From CAZOZZ01 sp965247425 (GTDB taxonomy: Bacteria > Acidobacteriota > Terriglobia > 20CM-2-55-15), in assembly GCA_965247425.1 (NCBI GenBank), contig OZ252023.1, positions 3,100,001 to 3,164,000 of the forward strand: DNA of 64,000 nucleotides, in the 5' to 3' direction. The notes under the pieces are model-generated. The model saw nothing but the letters and a program-made list of their open reading frames with translations, was not told the DNA's origin and made no database searches. The translations under genes and the position numbers were made by a program. This document shows positions 1 to 8,811 of this stretch, piece by piece. Each line of letters opens with the position of its first letter. Position 1 is the stretch's first letter.

Positions 1-1089
1 AATCGACGACAGGCCGGCGACTGGGGAAAGGCGTTGGCGGGCAAGAGCACGCTAAACCGATTGGAGTTGACCGGCGCCGAAGTCGGCGACCAGGAGCGGT
101 ACAAGAAGATCGCTATGGATGGGGACAAGATCGATCGTTGGATGGTCGATGCGTTTGTGGCAGCCCATGACAACACGGCGCCCGAAGAGATCGTTCTGGA
201 TCTGGACGCGACCGATGATCCGATCCATGGTCAACAGGAAGGCCGGTTCTTTCACGGCTACTACCGCAACTACTGCTATCTGCCCTTGTACATCTTCTGT
301 GGAGAGCATCTGTTGTGCGCTCGGCTGCGCCCGTCCAATATCGATGGGGCGGCAGGATCAGTCGATGAATTGGAACGTATCGTCGGCCAGATCCGTCAGA
401 GCTGGCCGGACGTGTCGATCATCATTCGGGCCGATTCCGGATTCTGCCGGGATGCATTACTGGACTGGTGTGAAACCCACCAGGTCGATTATGTGATGGG
501 GTTGGCCAAGAACGACCGCCTCAAGCGAGAGATCGCTGACCAGATGATTCAGGCTGAAGCGGAGTTTCAGACCACTGGGAAATCGGCACGAGTGTTTAAG
601 GATTTCCTGTACCGGACTCGAAAGAGCTGGAGCCGCACTCGTCGCGTTGTTGGCAAAGCCGAGTTCCTGGCCAAGGGCGCCAATCCCCGATTCGTGGTGA
701 CCTCACTGCCACCGGAACGACTCGGAGCCCAAGCGCTCTACGAAGATTTCTATTGCGCACGCGGCGACATGGAGAACCGGATCAAAGAACAGCAACTGGA
801 TCTATTTGCCGACCGCACCAGTGCGGGAACCATGCGCGCCAATCAGCTCCGACTGTATCTGTCCTCAGCCGCCTACATGCTTATGCAGGCGTTGCGTCGT
901 CTCGGTCTCAAAGATACCGCGATGGCCCATGCCCAATGCGGAACCATCCGTCTGAAGCTTCTTAAGATCGGTGCGCGTATCCGCCTCACGGTCCGCAACG
1001 TCTGGATCTCGATGTCGGAGGCCTATCCCTATGCCGACGTCTTTGCTCTCATAGTGAGAAACCTGCAATCAATTCCGCTTCGTTGCTGA
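1..1089 (+). CDS. IS1380-family transposase, 5' partial
   Basis: DDE transposase for cut-and-paste movement of an IS1380-type element. The frame is open to base 1 (codons for N-R-R-Q-A-G-D-W-G-K precede the first possible TTG at 34), so the N-terminus lies outside the window. The visible 362 codons carry the family signature LAGKSTLNRLE near the start, the first acidic motif DLDATDDPIHG with the following GRFFHGYY block, the second acidic motif IIIRADSGFCRDALLDWCE, and the C-terminal glutamate motif GDMENRIKEQQLDLFADR. The remaining C-terminus looks full length. It lies head-on to the disrupted membrane-protein gene at 1204-2516 and has no functional link to it. Confidence 0.9.
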   Translation, partial: NRRQAGDWGKALAGKSTLNRLELTGAEVGDQERYKKIAMDGDKIDRWMVDAFVAAHDNTAPEEIVLDLDATDDPIHGQQEGRFFHGYYRNYCYLPLYIFCGEHLLCARLRPSNIDGAAGSVDELERIVGQIRQSWPDVSIIIRADSGFCRDALLDWCETHQVDYVMGLAKNDRLKREIADQMIQAEAEFQTTGKSARVFKDFLYRTRKSWSRTRRVVGKAEFLAKGANPRFVVTSLPPERLGAQALYEDFYCARGDMENRIKEQQLDLFADRTSAGTMRANQLRLYLSSAAYMLMQALRRLGLKDTAMAHAQCGTIRLKLLKIGARIRLTVRNVWISMSEAYPYADVFALIVRNLQSIPLRC

Positions 1090-1315
1090 CGACACCGAAC
1101 CTTCAGATCCGAAAAACAGCGCCTCTCATCTGCCTCCCGGCGAGGCCTGCCTGCACTCGCCCATTCATGCCGATCTCCCGCCAAATGTCGCCGTGTCACA
1201 GGCTCAAAATCCGCCAATGTCCACGGCTCGCTCACTCTCAGCTCCAAGTCTCGCCGCAAATCGCTTCTCGTATCCGAACACCGATCGATTCTCCGATTGG
1301 TGATCCATCCGGGCT
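1..1315 (+). mobile_element. IS1380-family insertion sequence, right part only
   Basis: The element enters from the left window edge with its transposase gene already under way. The stop codon is at 1087-1089. The right end cannot be fixed without the left terminal repeat. I place it near 1300-1320 because of the sequence ATCCGGGCTAAG at 1308-1319; similar ATCCGGGCT strings near element ends are something I recall for IS1380 relatives, so this boundary is inference. If correct, the last roughly 35 codons of the adjacent minus-strand membrane-protein frame lie inside the element. Confidence 0.5.
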
Positions 1316-1950
1316 AAGATCGCAAGATTTGAAGGTCCAGCACCCGACCCGCCAAACGCTCTAAACTGGAATACCCAGTTCACGCTCGTGTAGTAGGCAA
1401 GCACGCTTCCCATGCCGCCGACAATAAACAAGACAAAGCTGGACAACTGGCTGGGGAGGACTATGTAGGCCAATGTGCAAAGTATGCAGAGACAGAAGAC
1501 CAAAACGGCGAATGGGGCCACCGACCCATTTGAGCTCAGCGGGTCGATAATCTGAGCCTCTCCCATGCTATAGCTGCGGAACGCCGGCCATAGGGTCAGG
1601 GCCACTGTGGCAGCGGCGAGGACACCGGCGGCCCGAGGAAGAAAGGCTTCCACGTGTTCATTGCCCGCCGACGTCTTTCGGAGGGCGCCAAGCATTAGAG
1701 TAGTGAACCAGATGTAGGCACCCCCAAAGGCGACGACCGCGACTGTAGCGAGGAAGCCGGCCCGTCTGATCGCTTGACCGAACTCCGTCTCAGCGTCGCG
1801 TGGCAGAAACCAGAGAAAGACCATTGCTTCAACCAACAAGTCGTCGTCCTTTTGCTCCATGGACTGTTGTTCAAATGCGCTGGCGGCTTGCTTGATCGCA
1901 TCCGGTCTTCTTTCCAGGACAGGAACGATCCGTTGTGCGAATACCTCCAC
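1204..1950 (-). pseudogene. Membrane protein, C-terminal frame of a broken gene
   Basis: This 248-codon frame continues the product of the frame at 1695-2516. Its first in-frame start is GTG at 1948-1950, but coding-like sequence (ARVARNQRIVEVFAQRIV) extends upstream of it, so it is more likely the second half of one gene than a separate gene. It contains an amphipathic stretch, then about four hydrophobic segments. The last 30 or so residues are polar and probably come from the neighbouring IS1380 element. No domain family recognised. Function unknown. Confidence 0.5.
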
Positions 1951-2516
1951 AATCCTCTGGTTGCGCGCAACTCGTGCACTGCCCTCTTCGCAATGTTGAT
2001 CAGAGTCTCGGTCACATTCGCGTTTCCGTCCAATCGAGCGAGCTCCCTTTCGAGCCTCTCGACCAGAGTGAATGGGTTCTCCCTATCGATGGTATCCAAC
2101 ACGAGCCTTGACGCCCGGACTGCGTTTCGGGCATCTGTTCGCTCCAGGGTGTCCAACCCTTGAGTTCCAGTCCCGTAGGAATCCAGAAGGGCCAGGGTGA
2201 AGCCGACGATAAGCCCTGCAATGAGCACACCCCTGTGGGTCTTTACCCATGACGGGTAAATTGTCTTTGCAACTTTCTTGTGGCGTTGGAAAAAATCAGT
2301 CAATTCATGGAATGCAAACGAGGAACAGAGGGCCACGAACGGATAGATCGCTAACAAAAAGAGATATTGACTCGGAGCGGTGCCCAGGAGCGAAACAAAA
2401 TCTGCATCCCAATCGAAGGCATGCTCTCGCAACTGCAAGAGAAGAGGTATGTTGACAATGACCCACGACAGAAGGGGCAAGGCCACGACACGCTGCAGAT
2501 TCGCGTATGTCCGCAT
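1695..2516 (-). pseudogene. Membrane protein, N-terminal frame of a broken gene
   Basis: Starts with MRTYANLQRVVALPLLSWVI and has three hydrophobic segments at about residues 10-28, 48-70 and 95-113, followed by a helical region with DTIDRENPFTLVERLERELARL. After about residue 180 (ELRATRG, near 1970) the composition becomes Trp/Ser/Arg-rich and unlike protein, while the overlapping frame at 1204-1950 takes over. A one-base shift near 1960-1985 would join them into a polytopic protein of about 430 residues. No family recognised. The 226 bases between this start and the DoxX stop show nothing I can assign. Confidence 0.5.
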
Positions 2517-2742
2517 CGGTTAGTCGACGACGCGAATGTACCGCGCGATCTCATTTCCGGTCCTTGATCCCATTCGTTGCCGCCGCCAACCGACTATATC
2601 AGTCAAACCCACTTCCGAGAAAGCAGGACAAGGCGTGCACGACCGGCCGCGCTCGGCGGGTTGACGCCCGCCCGACAGAGATCTCCACGGCGGGGTCTCG
2701 CCGCGGCCGGTGCCGTACGGTCGTGAGGTCGGTCGAGCGCCT

Positions 2743-3111
2743 TCACGCAGATTCCCGCGTCCGCCCGTAGACGACGAACGACGACAGGCCGAACAGAACC
2801 AGCGGGAGGGCGGCTCCTAAGAACTCTCCGCGTAAAAGGTGGACGCCGATCGCGAGCACCATGATCGTCGCGAGCCCCCCGGCAGCCCAGGTCGTCAGAC
2901 CCGGCCGGATCCCGGTGAGTGCGGGCAGGATCAGACCCATCGCCCCGAGCAACTCCGAGATGCCGATAAACCGGATCAGCAAGGGATGATAGTCGGCGAG
3001 CAACGGCAGCGAGCGGGTGACTTCGTCGATAGGCGGGAGGGTCTTCACGGCACCCATGAAGGCAAAAACTACCGCTAACAACACCTGGATGATCCAGAGT
3101 CCTACACGCAT
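2743..3111 (-). CDS. DoxX-like small membrane protein
   Basis: A 122-residue protein with four predicted membrane helices: residues 4-22, 44-66, 72-92 and 98-115. The first helix with VVFAFMGAVKTLPP, then GISELLGAMGLILPALTG in helix two and a short C-terminal tail, is the pattern of DoxX/DoxX-like proteins. This is a broad family of small quinone- or thiol-linked membrane proteins, many of unknown role. It is divergent from the next gene at 3382, with a 270-base shared upstream region in which I see no clear operator or hairpin. Confidence 0.75.
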   Translation of the reverse strand: MRVGLWIIQVLLAVVFAFMGAVKTLPPIDEVTRSLPLLADYHPLLIRFIGISELLGAMGLILPALTGIRPGLTTWAAGGLATIMVLAIGVHLLRGEFLGAALPLVLFGLSSFVVYGRTRESA

Positions 3112-3381
3112 TTCAGGTCAGAGACTACCAGAGGGGGGCACGGACTTCATGTGTAAAGCACCGGGAAACGGTCCGTTGATAACGCCACCCGGACGCGGAG
3201 ACGCCCAGGCAATACACATTCCGTTTCTGAAAGTGCGTGACAGCATCAGTACGGTCAATGAGTCACAGCGCCGGCTTCTCTGGACTGGCCGGCAGGAGAG
3301 TCGCTCGGGGATGTTATGTTAATCACTCGAGAGGCTTCGATTGAAGGGAAAAGGACGCATCGTTGACGAGGTCGGCCGTCG

Positions 3382-4713
3382 ATGACTCGCGTCTCGCAAA
3401 GCGATCGACTGCCACCGCGGGCCCTCCCGCTCCTGTACTTTGGTTTCGCCCACTTGTGCCTCGGTGCGGCCTTCCTGTTCCTGGCGTTACAGTCCGAGGC
3501 GCTCGTCGGTTTCTTTTACCACCCACAGATGATCGCGGTCGTCCACCTGGTGACGCTGGGGTGGATCACCGGCTCGATACTTGGCGCCATCTACCTGGTC
3601 GGTCCGATCGCTTTGAGGATGCAGATGCCTGCGCGGCGGCTCGACTATCTGGCCTTTATACTTTTTTCGCTCGGTGTCACGGGGACCGTGGGTCATTTCT
3701 GGATCGATTCCTACAGCGGCATGCTGGGGTCTGCCGGAATCCTGCTTCTCGGTATCGCCTGGGTCGCGGGCCGCGTCCTGGCGGCGCTCGGTTCGGCGGT
3801 GTTATCCAAACCCGTAAAACTCCACATCGGATTCGCCTTCCTGAACATCCTGACCGCGGGGGCGCTCGGTTTTCTCGTGGGTATGGAGAAGCTTCAGGTG
3901 CACGTCCTTCCCGGCTTCGTGCTCGATAGCGTCTACGCTCACGCCCATCTGGCGGCGCTCGGCTGGGCCACGATGATCGTCGTTGGAATCGGATACCGAC
4001 TCTTCCCGATGTTCTTGCCGGCGGCGATGCCCTCGGGTCCCGGCGTCTGGGCCAGCGCAGTGCTTCTGGAAGCTGGAGCACTCGGGTTGTTCATCAGTCT
4101 CATGCACGGCAGTCGCTCGACGGTTCTGTGGGCGCTCCTCTCAATTGGTGGACTATTCGCTTTCTTCCTGCAGCTGCGCTGGATGTCGAGACATCCGAGA
4201 TCGGCCCCAAAGGACCTGCAGCGGCCGGACTTCGGTATGGGACACGCGCTTGCCGCCGTCGGCTACCTCGCCGGGGCGACCGTTCTCGGCCTGGTGATGC
4301 TGTTCGCTCCCGCAGGCGCCTGGAAGCTGGACCTGGCGATCGTCTACGGCGTCCTTGGACTACTCGGGTTCCTCTCGCAGATGGTCGTGGGCATGTCGGC
4401 CCGGCTGTTACCGATGTTTGCCTGGATGCATGGCCACGCGGGATCCGGTTATACGACTTTGCCACCATCACCGCGTGTGATGCCACGGCGACACCTGCAA
4501 GGGGTTGTTCTGGCAATCTGGCAGCTGGGCGTACCGGCACTGGCGATAGGGTTCTATGCCGCCAACGCGACACTGGTGCGAATCACGGGATGGGGCATGT
4601 TCGCAGCTGTCGTGATCGAGACGGCAAACAGCGTCATCGTCCTTCGTCATGCCTTTCGTCGGCCGCCCGTCCCGAAGGTCACTATAGAGAAGGCCGCGCC
4701 TCGGGCCGAATAG
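3382..4713 (+). CDS. Polytopic membrane protein, heme-copper oxidase subunit I/NnrS-like
   Basis: A 443-residue protein with about 12 hydrophobic helices. Histidines at helix ends recur in the style of cbb3-type oxidase subunit I and NnrS relatives: YHPQMIAVVHLVTLGW at residues 46-61, KLHIGFAF, YAHAHLAALGWATM, and WMHGHAG near residue 350. Those families bind heme or copper through such histidines in the inner membrane. This protein is shorter and more divergent than a true catalytic subunit, and no subunit II or cytochrome c gene lies nearby, so respiratory function is not shown. A start at ATG 3382 gives an N-terminus reaching the first helix quickly. Convergent with the gene at 4868. Confidence 0.6.
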   Translation: MTRVSQSDRLPPRALPLLYFGFAHLCLGAAFLFLALQSEALVGFFYHPQMIAVVHLVTLGWITGSILGAIYLVGPIALRMQMPARRLDYLAFILFSLGVTGTVGHFWIDSYSGMLGSAGILLLGIAWVAGRVLAALGSAVLSKPVKLHIGFAFLNILTAGALGFLVGMEKLQVHVLPGFVLDSVYAHAHLAALGWATMIVVGIGYRLFPMFLPAAMPSGPGVWASAVLLEAGALGLFISLMHGSRSTVLWALLSIGGLFAFFLQLRWMSRHPRSAPKDLQRPDFGMGHALAAVGYLAGATVLGLVMLFAPAGAWKLDLAIVYGVLGLLGFLSQMVVGMSARLLPMFAWMHGHAGSGYTTLPPSPRVMPRRHLQGVVLAIWQLGVPALAIGFYAANATLVRITGWGMFAAVVIETANSVIVLRHAFRRPPVPKVTIEKAAPRAE

Positions 4714-4816
4714 TTAGGTGACCGACGCTGGCCTGCGCCCCGACCGCGAGCCGCGATTCGACCTACGTCTCGCGAACCAGAACATTACGGAGGTCCCAGG
4801 AGCGCTGATCAACCAC

Positions 4817-4840
4817 CCGTACACGTCTCGACGTGCACGG
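4817..4840. terminator. Hairpin between convergent genes
   Basis: Stem of nine pairs with one A/C mismatch (CCGTaCACGT / ACGTGcACGG) closing a CTCG loop. It lies in the 154 bases between two converging genes (stops at 4713 and 4868), so it could end transcription from both sides. It has no T-run, so Rho-independent function is uncertain. Confidence 0.45.
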
Positions 4841-4867
4841 CGGGAGGTCTGTGGCAGGAGTAACGGG

Positions 4868-5191
4868 TCAATCAGAATCGGAAGATCTGGGCTTCGATTT
4901 GCTCGACGAGAGCAGCGGGCCAAGCGCCAGGACGTGGGTCACGACTGCGGCAAAAGGCCACCACAGGAGGTCGAGCGCTGTTGTCTTTCGACGCTCTCTT
5001 GGGTGTCCGGCCGGAATCACGGTCACCGCCGTGGCGTCCTTTGCCGGGGGCTTGGATCCCTTCGGCCGCGTTTTCTTCGAGGCGGCCTTCGGCTCATCGC
5101 TGGATTTATGAACCCAACCGGACTGGGAGGCGTTGGCGACAGCGTCGGGAACTTCAAAAGTCTTTTCGGGGTTCTTGCGGGAACGAGCCAT
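4868..5191 (-). CDS. Small basic protein of unknown function
   Basis: A 107-residue protein beginning MARSRKNPEKTFEVPDAV. The first 65 residues are rich in Lys, Ala, Ser and Pro (KAASKKTRPKGSKPPAKDA) and look disordered. A single hydrophobic segment follows at about residues 72-93 (LDLLWWPFAAVVTHVLALGPLL), then a short Ser/Lys tail. It may be a small DNA- or polymer-associated protein tethered to the membrane; I recognise no family. It lies 27 bases after the corrected ParA stop at 5219, in the same direction, which suggests co-transcription. Confidence 0.55.
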   Translation of the reverse strand: MARSRKNPEKTFEVPDAVANASQSGWVHKSSDEPKAASKKTRPKGSKPPAKDATAVTVIPAGHPRERRKTTALDLLWWPFAAVVTHVLALGPLLSSSKSKPRSSDSD

Positions 5192-6020
5192 GTTCAGCGA
5201 GCCCGGCGCGGGCGGAAATCAACCGCCGACGACAGACAGCATCTCCTTCGGTGATGAATCCGAAACGAGGCGGCCTTCGACGGCGGTGATGAGTGCGTCG
5301 AAATCCTGGGCCGCGCGGCTTCATTGGAGCGTACTCCCAGATAGTCTCGCGACTCGCCGATGCATATGTCAAGTCCAGACATTGGCGAATTCCGGGCGCA
5401 AAAACGTGACGGCGCAGCGCGGGATCCCTGTTGATGGCGCCCAGCGTGGCACGGCTTGCCACCGTTGCGGCGCTGACAAAGGTCGGCACAACGGCCAGGA
5501 CTCCCAATTTGCGATCAGGCCACAGCTCCTGAACCTCGGCGACGCCGTTCATTGTCTGGCGGGCGCCGATCACGGCCATGAGGTCCATTCCGATCGGTAT
5601 GACGACGTGATTGGCGTACAACAGGGCATTAAAAGTGAGCAGACTCATCGAAGGCGAAGTATCGACGACAACCATGTCGTAGCCCGAAACCGCGCGCATC
5701 CGGCGGGCCAGAATGGTTTCGCGTTGAGTTTCCCCTGCGAGTTGCCGGTCGAGCGCAAACGCAGCGGGAGAAGACGGGAGGACGTCCAGGTTGTCGCGAA
5801 CGGAGCGGACAATAACGTCTTCAGGCTCGCGCTCACCGAGCATCAACTCGCAAATTGTTCCATCAGGTGCAAGTCCGAGCGTGTGACTGACGTTGCCTTG
5901 AGGGTCGGTATCGGCAAGCAGAACGCGCTGTCCGCGACGGGAAAATCCGGCCGCAAGATGAATCGCGGTCGTCGTCTTACCGACGCCCCCTTTCATGTTG
6001 AGGACGCAGATTCTATTCAT
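5154..6020 (-). CDS. ParA/MinD-type ATPase with a 3' frameshift
   Basis: Deviant Walker ATPase, probably positioning cargo on DNA or the membrane. Seen: MKGGVGKTTTAIHLA (deviant Walker A, residues 9-23), DTDPQGNVSHTL (A' region), VVVDTSPSMSLLT (Walker B region) and ETIWEYAP near residue 230. After that the open frame turns into an Arg/Pro/His run unlike ParA. A shifted frame on the same strand reads SRAAQDFDALITAVEGRL and ends VVGG at a TGA at 5219-5221, which is what a ParA C-terminus should look like. One extra base near 5320 explains this, so the native gene is probably 5219-6020. It starts 13 bases after the PPTase stop, so the two probably share a transcript. Confidence 0.8.
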   Translation of the reverse strand: MNRICVLNMKGGVGKTTTAIHLAAGFSRRGQRVLLADTDPQGNVSHTLGLAPDGTICELMLGEREPEDVIVRSVRDNLDVLPSSPAAFALDRQLAGETQRETILARRMRAVSGYDMVVVDTSPSMSLLTFNALLYANHVVIPIGMDLMAVIGARQTMNGVAEVQELWPDRKLGVLAVVPTFVSAATVASRATLGAINRDPALRRHVFAPGIRQCLDLTYASASRETIWEYAPMKPRGPGFRRTHHRRRRPPRFGFITEGDAVCRRRLISARAGLAEHGSFPQEPRKDF

Positions 6021-6033
6021 AGCTGTAAATTGA

Positions 6034-6822
6034 TTACAACCCGGCCTGCGGACACAGGTGGTCCATCTGAAACCGGATACCCGCGCGGCGCACGGATTTG
6101 AGGGTGGGCTCTTCGGCGCAAATCACCAGTGCCGCGGCATACTCCGGCGCGACTTCAAGTTCCGAACTCCACCACGGCGGCGATTCCACCCCCCCGCGGT
6201 CTCTGGAATCGAAGGCCACCCGGACCTCGACTAAAGGCATGGACAGCCCGCGGCCGTCCGCCTTGATCGCGGCTTCCTTCAACACCCACAGCCGGTGAAA
6301 GGCCTCGGTCCGCGCTTCTCGGGGACGGGAGCGCAACCATGCCAGCTCGGATTCAAGAAAGTAACGTTCGGCGATCCCGTCCGCTTCAACATCGGTCCGA
6401 AGGCGTTCGATGTCGGTGCCGACCGCGGGCCCATTCGATAGCGCGATGAGGGCATAGTCGCCGGAGTGCGAGAGGTTGAAGCAGAGAGCGGGTGCCCCGC
6501 CGCCGGGTGACAGGTGTGGCTTGCCATGCGGGCCAACCGCAAATTGAACAAGTTCGGGCCCTGTGGCCGTATAGTGCCCCACCAGGACTCGCAGGGCAGT
6601 CCGTGAGGCAGTGAACGCCTGTCGATCACGCTCGAACCGGAAGCGATCGGCTCGGTCGCACTCATCGGGCGAGAGAAAGCGGCGTCCGGCTCGGTTCCGG
6701 CCGTCAGTCCGGACGAGCCAGACGTGAACTTCGTCTCGAGCGGCAAGAAATTCCCCGGGCGAAACTGCGGCGACCGCCGCCCGACACTCGTCTACGGCTA
6801 GTTCACAGGTAAATGCTTGCAC
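6034..6822 (-). CDS. 4'-phosphopantetheinyl transferase, Sfp type
   Basis: Transfers phosphopantetheine from CoA to the serine of carrier proteins. Seen in order: FNLSHSGDYALIALS, AVGTDIERL (Mg-binding Asp-x-Glu), and FHRLWVLKEAAIKADGRGL (the WxxKEA motif). Length 262 residues from the chosen GTG at 6820-6822, giving VQAFTCELAVDECRA, is normal for Sfp-like enzymes. The open frame runs further upstream across the oppositely oriented DUF481 gene, but that extension is not protein-like, so I rejected it. No strong ribosome-binding site precedes the GTG. Its position beside a type I PKS whose ACPs carry DLGGNSL serines makes those ACPs the likely substrates. Confidence 0.85.
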   Translation of the reverse strand: MQAFTCELAVDECRAAVAAVSPGEFLAARDEVHVWLVRTDGRNRAGRRFLSPDECDRADRFRFERDRQAFTASRTALRVLVGHYTATGPELVQFAVGPHGKPHLSPGGGAPALCFNLSHSGDYALIALSNGPAVGTDIERLRTDVEADGIAERYFLESELAWLRSRPREARTEAFHRLWVLKEAAIKADGRGLSMPLVEVRVAFDSRDRGGVESPPWWSSELEVAPEYAAALVICAEEPTLKSVRRAGIRFQMDHLCPQAGL

Positions 6823-6885
6823 TATCGGAGAGAGTAGCAAATAATCCCTTTCCGACGTTGCACACAGCGGAGGCCGCAGGTAGAT

Positions 6886-7440
6886 TTGACGAGAATCATG
6901 ATAATCAGACACTTCGTTGTAGGACTGGCCGTAGTCATGGCCGTTCCAGCGGTGGCGCAGGACCAACCGGCGGTCCAGCCTGCAGCCTTCACGGGTTCTT
7001 TGACAATCGGCGCTTCTCTGGAGTCGGGCTCTACGAACCTCGATGGATTCCAGATTGAATTTTCGAGTCAGACTCCGTACCCATCCGGAGCGTTTGTCAT
7101 CGGCGGCCAGTATAAATACGGCCGGACGAGGCCTGAAGGCACCACGAGTCATATCGAGGTGGCGAACCGTCTTGAGCTGTCCGGTGGTATCGACCATTCC
7201 TTCGGCGATGTGCCGCTGTTGATGTTCCGAAGCCGCTTTACCACCGACGAAGTCCAGCAGATTGAATACCGGTTCGAACAACAGATCGGTTTCGGCACAA
7301 AGCTTGAGGACGGCCGCGTCCAGGCCCGCATCGTACCCGGGCTGGCGTTTCTGAATCAGGACAAGAACGTCCTGGCTGAATTCGGGTTCGACGTATATTA
7401 CGGTATATTTCAGGACCTGACAGTTAAGCTGACCGACACG
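6886..7440 (+). pseudogene. DUF481 outer-membrane beta-barrel, N-terminal part, cut by IS
   Basis: The first 185 codons start with a signal peptide (VVGLAVVMAVPAVAQ). They then show alternating strands typical of DUF481 (YdiY-like) outer-membrane proteins: GSLTIGASLESGSTN, GAFVIGGQYKYG, NRLELSGGIDH. The frame reads on into the insertion sequence and stops at 7527, which would give a foreign 28-residue tail. Removing the IS and one target duplication joins codon 185 (Thr, in KLTDT) in frame to WSFDERFYFRRDF at 9358 and restores a 253-residue protein ending in Phe. The start is divergent from the PPTase, 63 bases apart. Confidence 0.8.
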
Positions 7441-7617
7441 CAGCCATTTCGGAAGTCAGGGAGGACGGAGTGTCTGGAAGGGGCTCTGGAAGGGAAAAGG
7501 TCGAGGAGGGAGAGGAATTTGAAGTGAGGGGTATTTTCGAGAGACAGGTATCCGTAGCGGGTCCAGCCCGGTGATTGGGGTCAGGCAGGCGCGTGGAGAC
7601 CAGGGAAACGAGTCAGT

Positions 7618-8811
7618 TCAGCTGGAGTCGGCTGGGGTTGGGGCAGACAGAGCGAGGCGAAGCAAACGAAGAAGCTCGATGGAGGTATGCGGGCGATGGC
7701 GCCCGCGATGCAAATGACGCAATCGATACAGACGTTCGATCGTGAGAGCCAGGCTTATGAGGAGCCAGTGGAGAAGCAAGCTGTTGGCGTGGTGATGGGG
7801 GATATGGGCCATCCCATAACGGTTCTTGGCATCGTTGAAACCTTGGTTTTCGACTTCCCAACGACTCTTGGCCATGCGAAATAAAGTGGGCGCTCCCACT
7901 TGGTTCATCGAGAAATTGGTCAGCCAGTAGGCTTCGACCACCGATCCATCGGGTTTCTCTTGCCGGTAGCGGATCACGCGCACGGTCGGCCAGTTCAATC
8001 GGCCCCAGGGATCGAAGTCGTCTGCATCCCAGATTTCCACCCGATCGGCTCCATCCTTGAAAACCCGGGACGGCGGCTGACAAGCAAACCGGCTTTTGGC
8101 GGCGTTGAACAAGCTCGGAAGATTGGCTTTGAGACGGACGATGGTCTTCAATCCCAACTCGTCGGCCAAGTGCAGGAACGGAGCCGACGCATAGCCCCCA
8201 TCGACAACAACATAATCGGCAAAACGCGGCCCCAACTGCCCCACCACCCGACGAAGCAGTCGTTGCCCCCCCGACCATTCGCTATCCCCACTACCGTAGG
8301 GTTCCACATCGACCGGTAAAGTGAACCCGGTGCCCACGATGGTGGCCATCACGACGTGGTGTAAGTAGGTGGTCACCTCCCCCTCGGCGTTGCGATGGGG
8401 TCGACACCACTGACACCCGGCCTCACCGACACGCCCCACGGTTGTCCCGTCCAGCGCCAGGCCGATGAATCGGCAATCGTCGAACGCTTTATTGCGCTTG
8501 GCCTGCTTGATGGCTGTGGTCAACGCGCCGCGCGTGAATTCCGGATTCAGCTTCTCGGTAAAATAGCCCAGCGTGTCGTCGCTAAAGCGGCGTCCGATTC
8601 CCAAGGCCCGACACGCCGAGGATCGTGCGAGCGACTCGATGGCCAGGAAGCTCGATTCCCGCAGCAGATACCCGATCACCAGAGACCAGATCAGATGCCC
8701 ACTTCCGATCTGCGGTCGCACCCGCCCATCTCCGGGGTGATTCAAATACCCCTTCAGCCGCAAACACTTTCGCGCGTACCGTCGTATCCCTCGTGCCGAC
8801 GGACCTTTCAC
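7618..8811 (-). CDS. DDE transposase of IS copy 1
   Basis: A 397-residue transposase. Probable catalytic acids: Asp in FIGLALDGTTVG, Asp in YVVVDGGYASAPF, Glu in RWEVENQGFNDAKNRYG, followed by an aromatic/His-rich helix, an IS4-like arrangement. It starts at GTG 8809-8811, which overlaps the TGA stop of orfA (GTGA), implying coupled translation. The N-terminal 100 residues are Arg-rich and probably bind the terminal repeats. The 177 bases from 7441 to 7617 between the terminal repeat and the stop codon hold no gene. Confidence 0.88.
   Translation of the reverse strand: MKGPSARGIRRYARKCLRLKGYLNHPGDGRVRPQIGSGHLIWSLVIGYLLRESSFLAIESLARSSACRALGIGRRFSDDTLGYFTEKLNPEFTRGALTTAIKQAKRNKAFDDCRFIGLALDGTTVGRVGEAGCQWCRPHRNAEGEVTTYLHHVVMATIVGTGFTLPVDVEPYGSGDSEWSGGQRLLRRVVGQLGPRFADYVVVDGGYASAPFLHLADELGLKTIVRLKANLPSLFNAAKSRFACQPPSRVFKDGADRVEIWDADDFDPWGRLNWPTVRVIRYRQEKPDGSVVEAYWLTNFSMNQVGAPTLFRMAKSRWEVENQGFNDAKNRYGMAHIPHHHANSLLLHWLLISLALTIERLYRLRHLHRGRHRPHTSIELLRLLRLALSAPTPADSS

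Noticed and set aside
6034..7281. A 415-residue version of the PPTase
   Set aside because: The extra N-terminal 153 codons are antisense to the DUF481 gene and do not look like protein; the GTG at 6822 gives the usual Sfp length.
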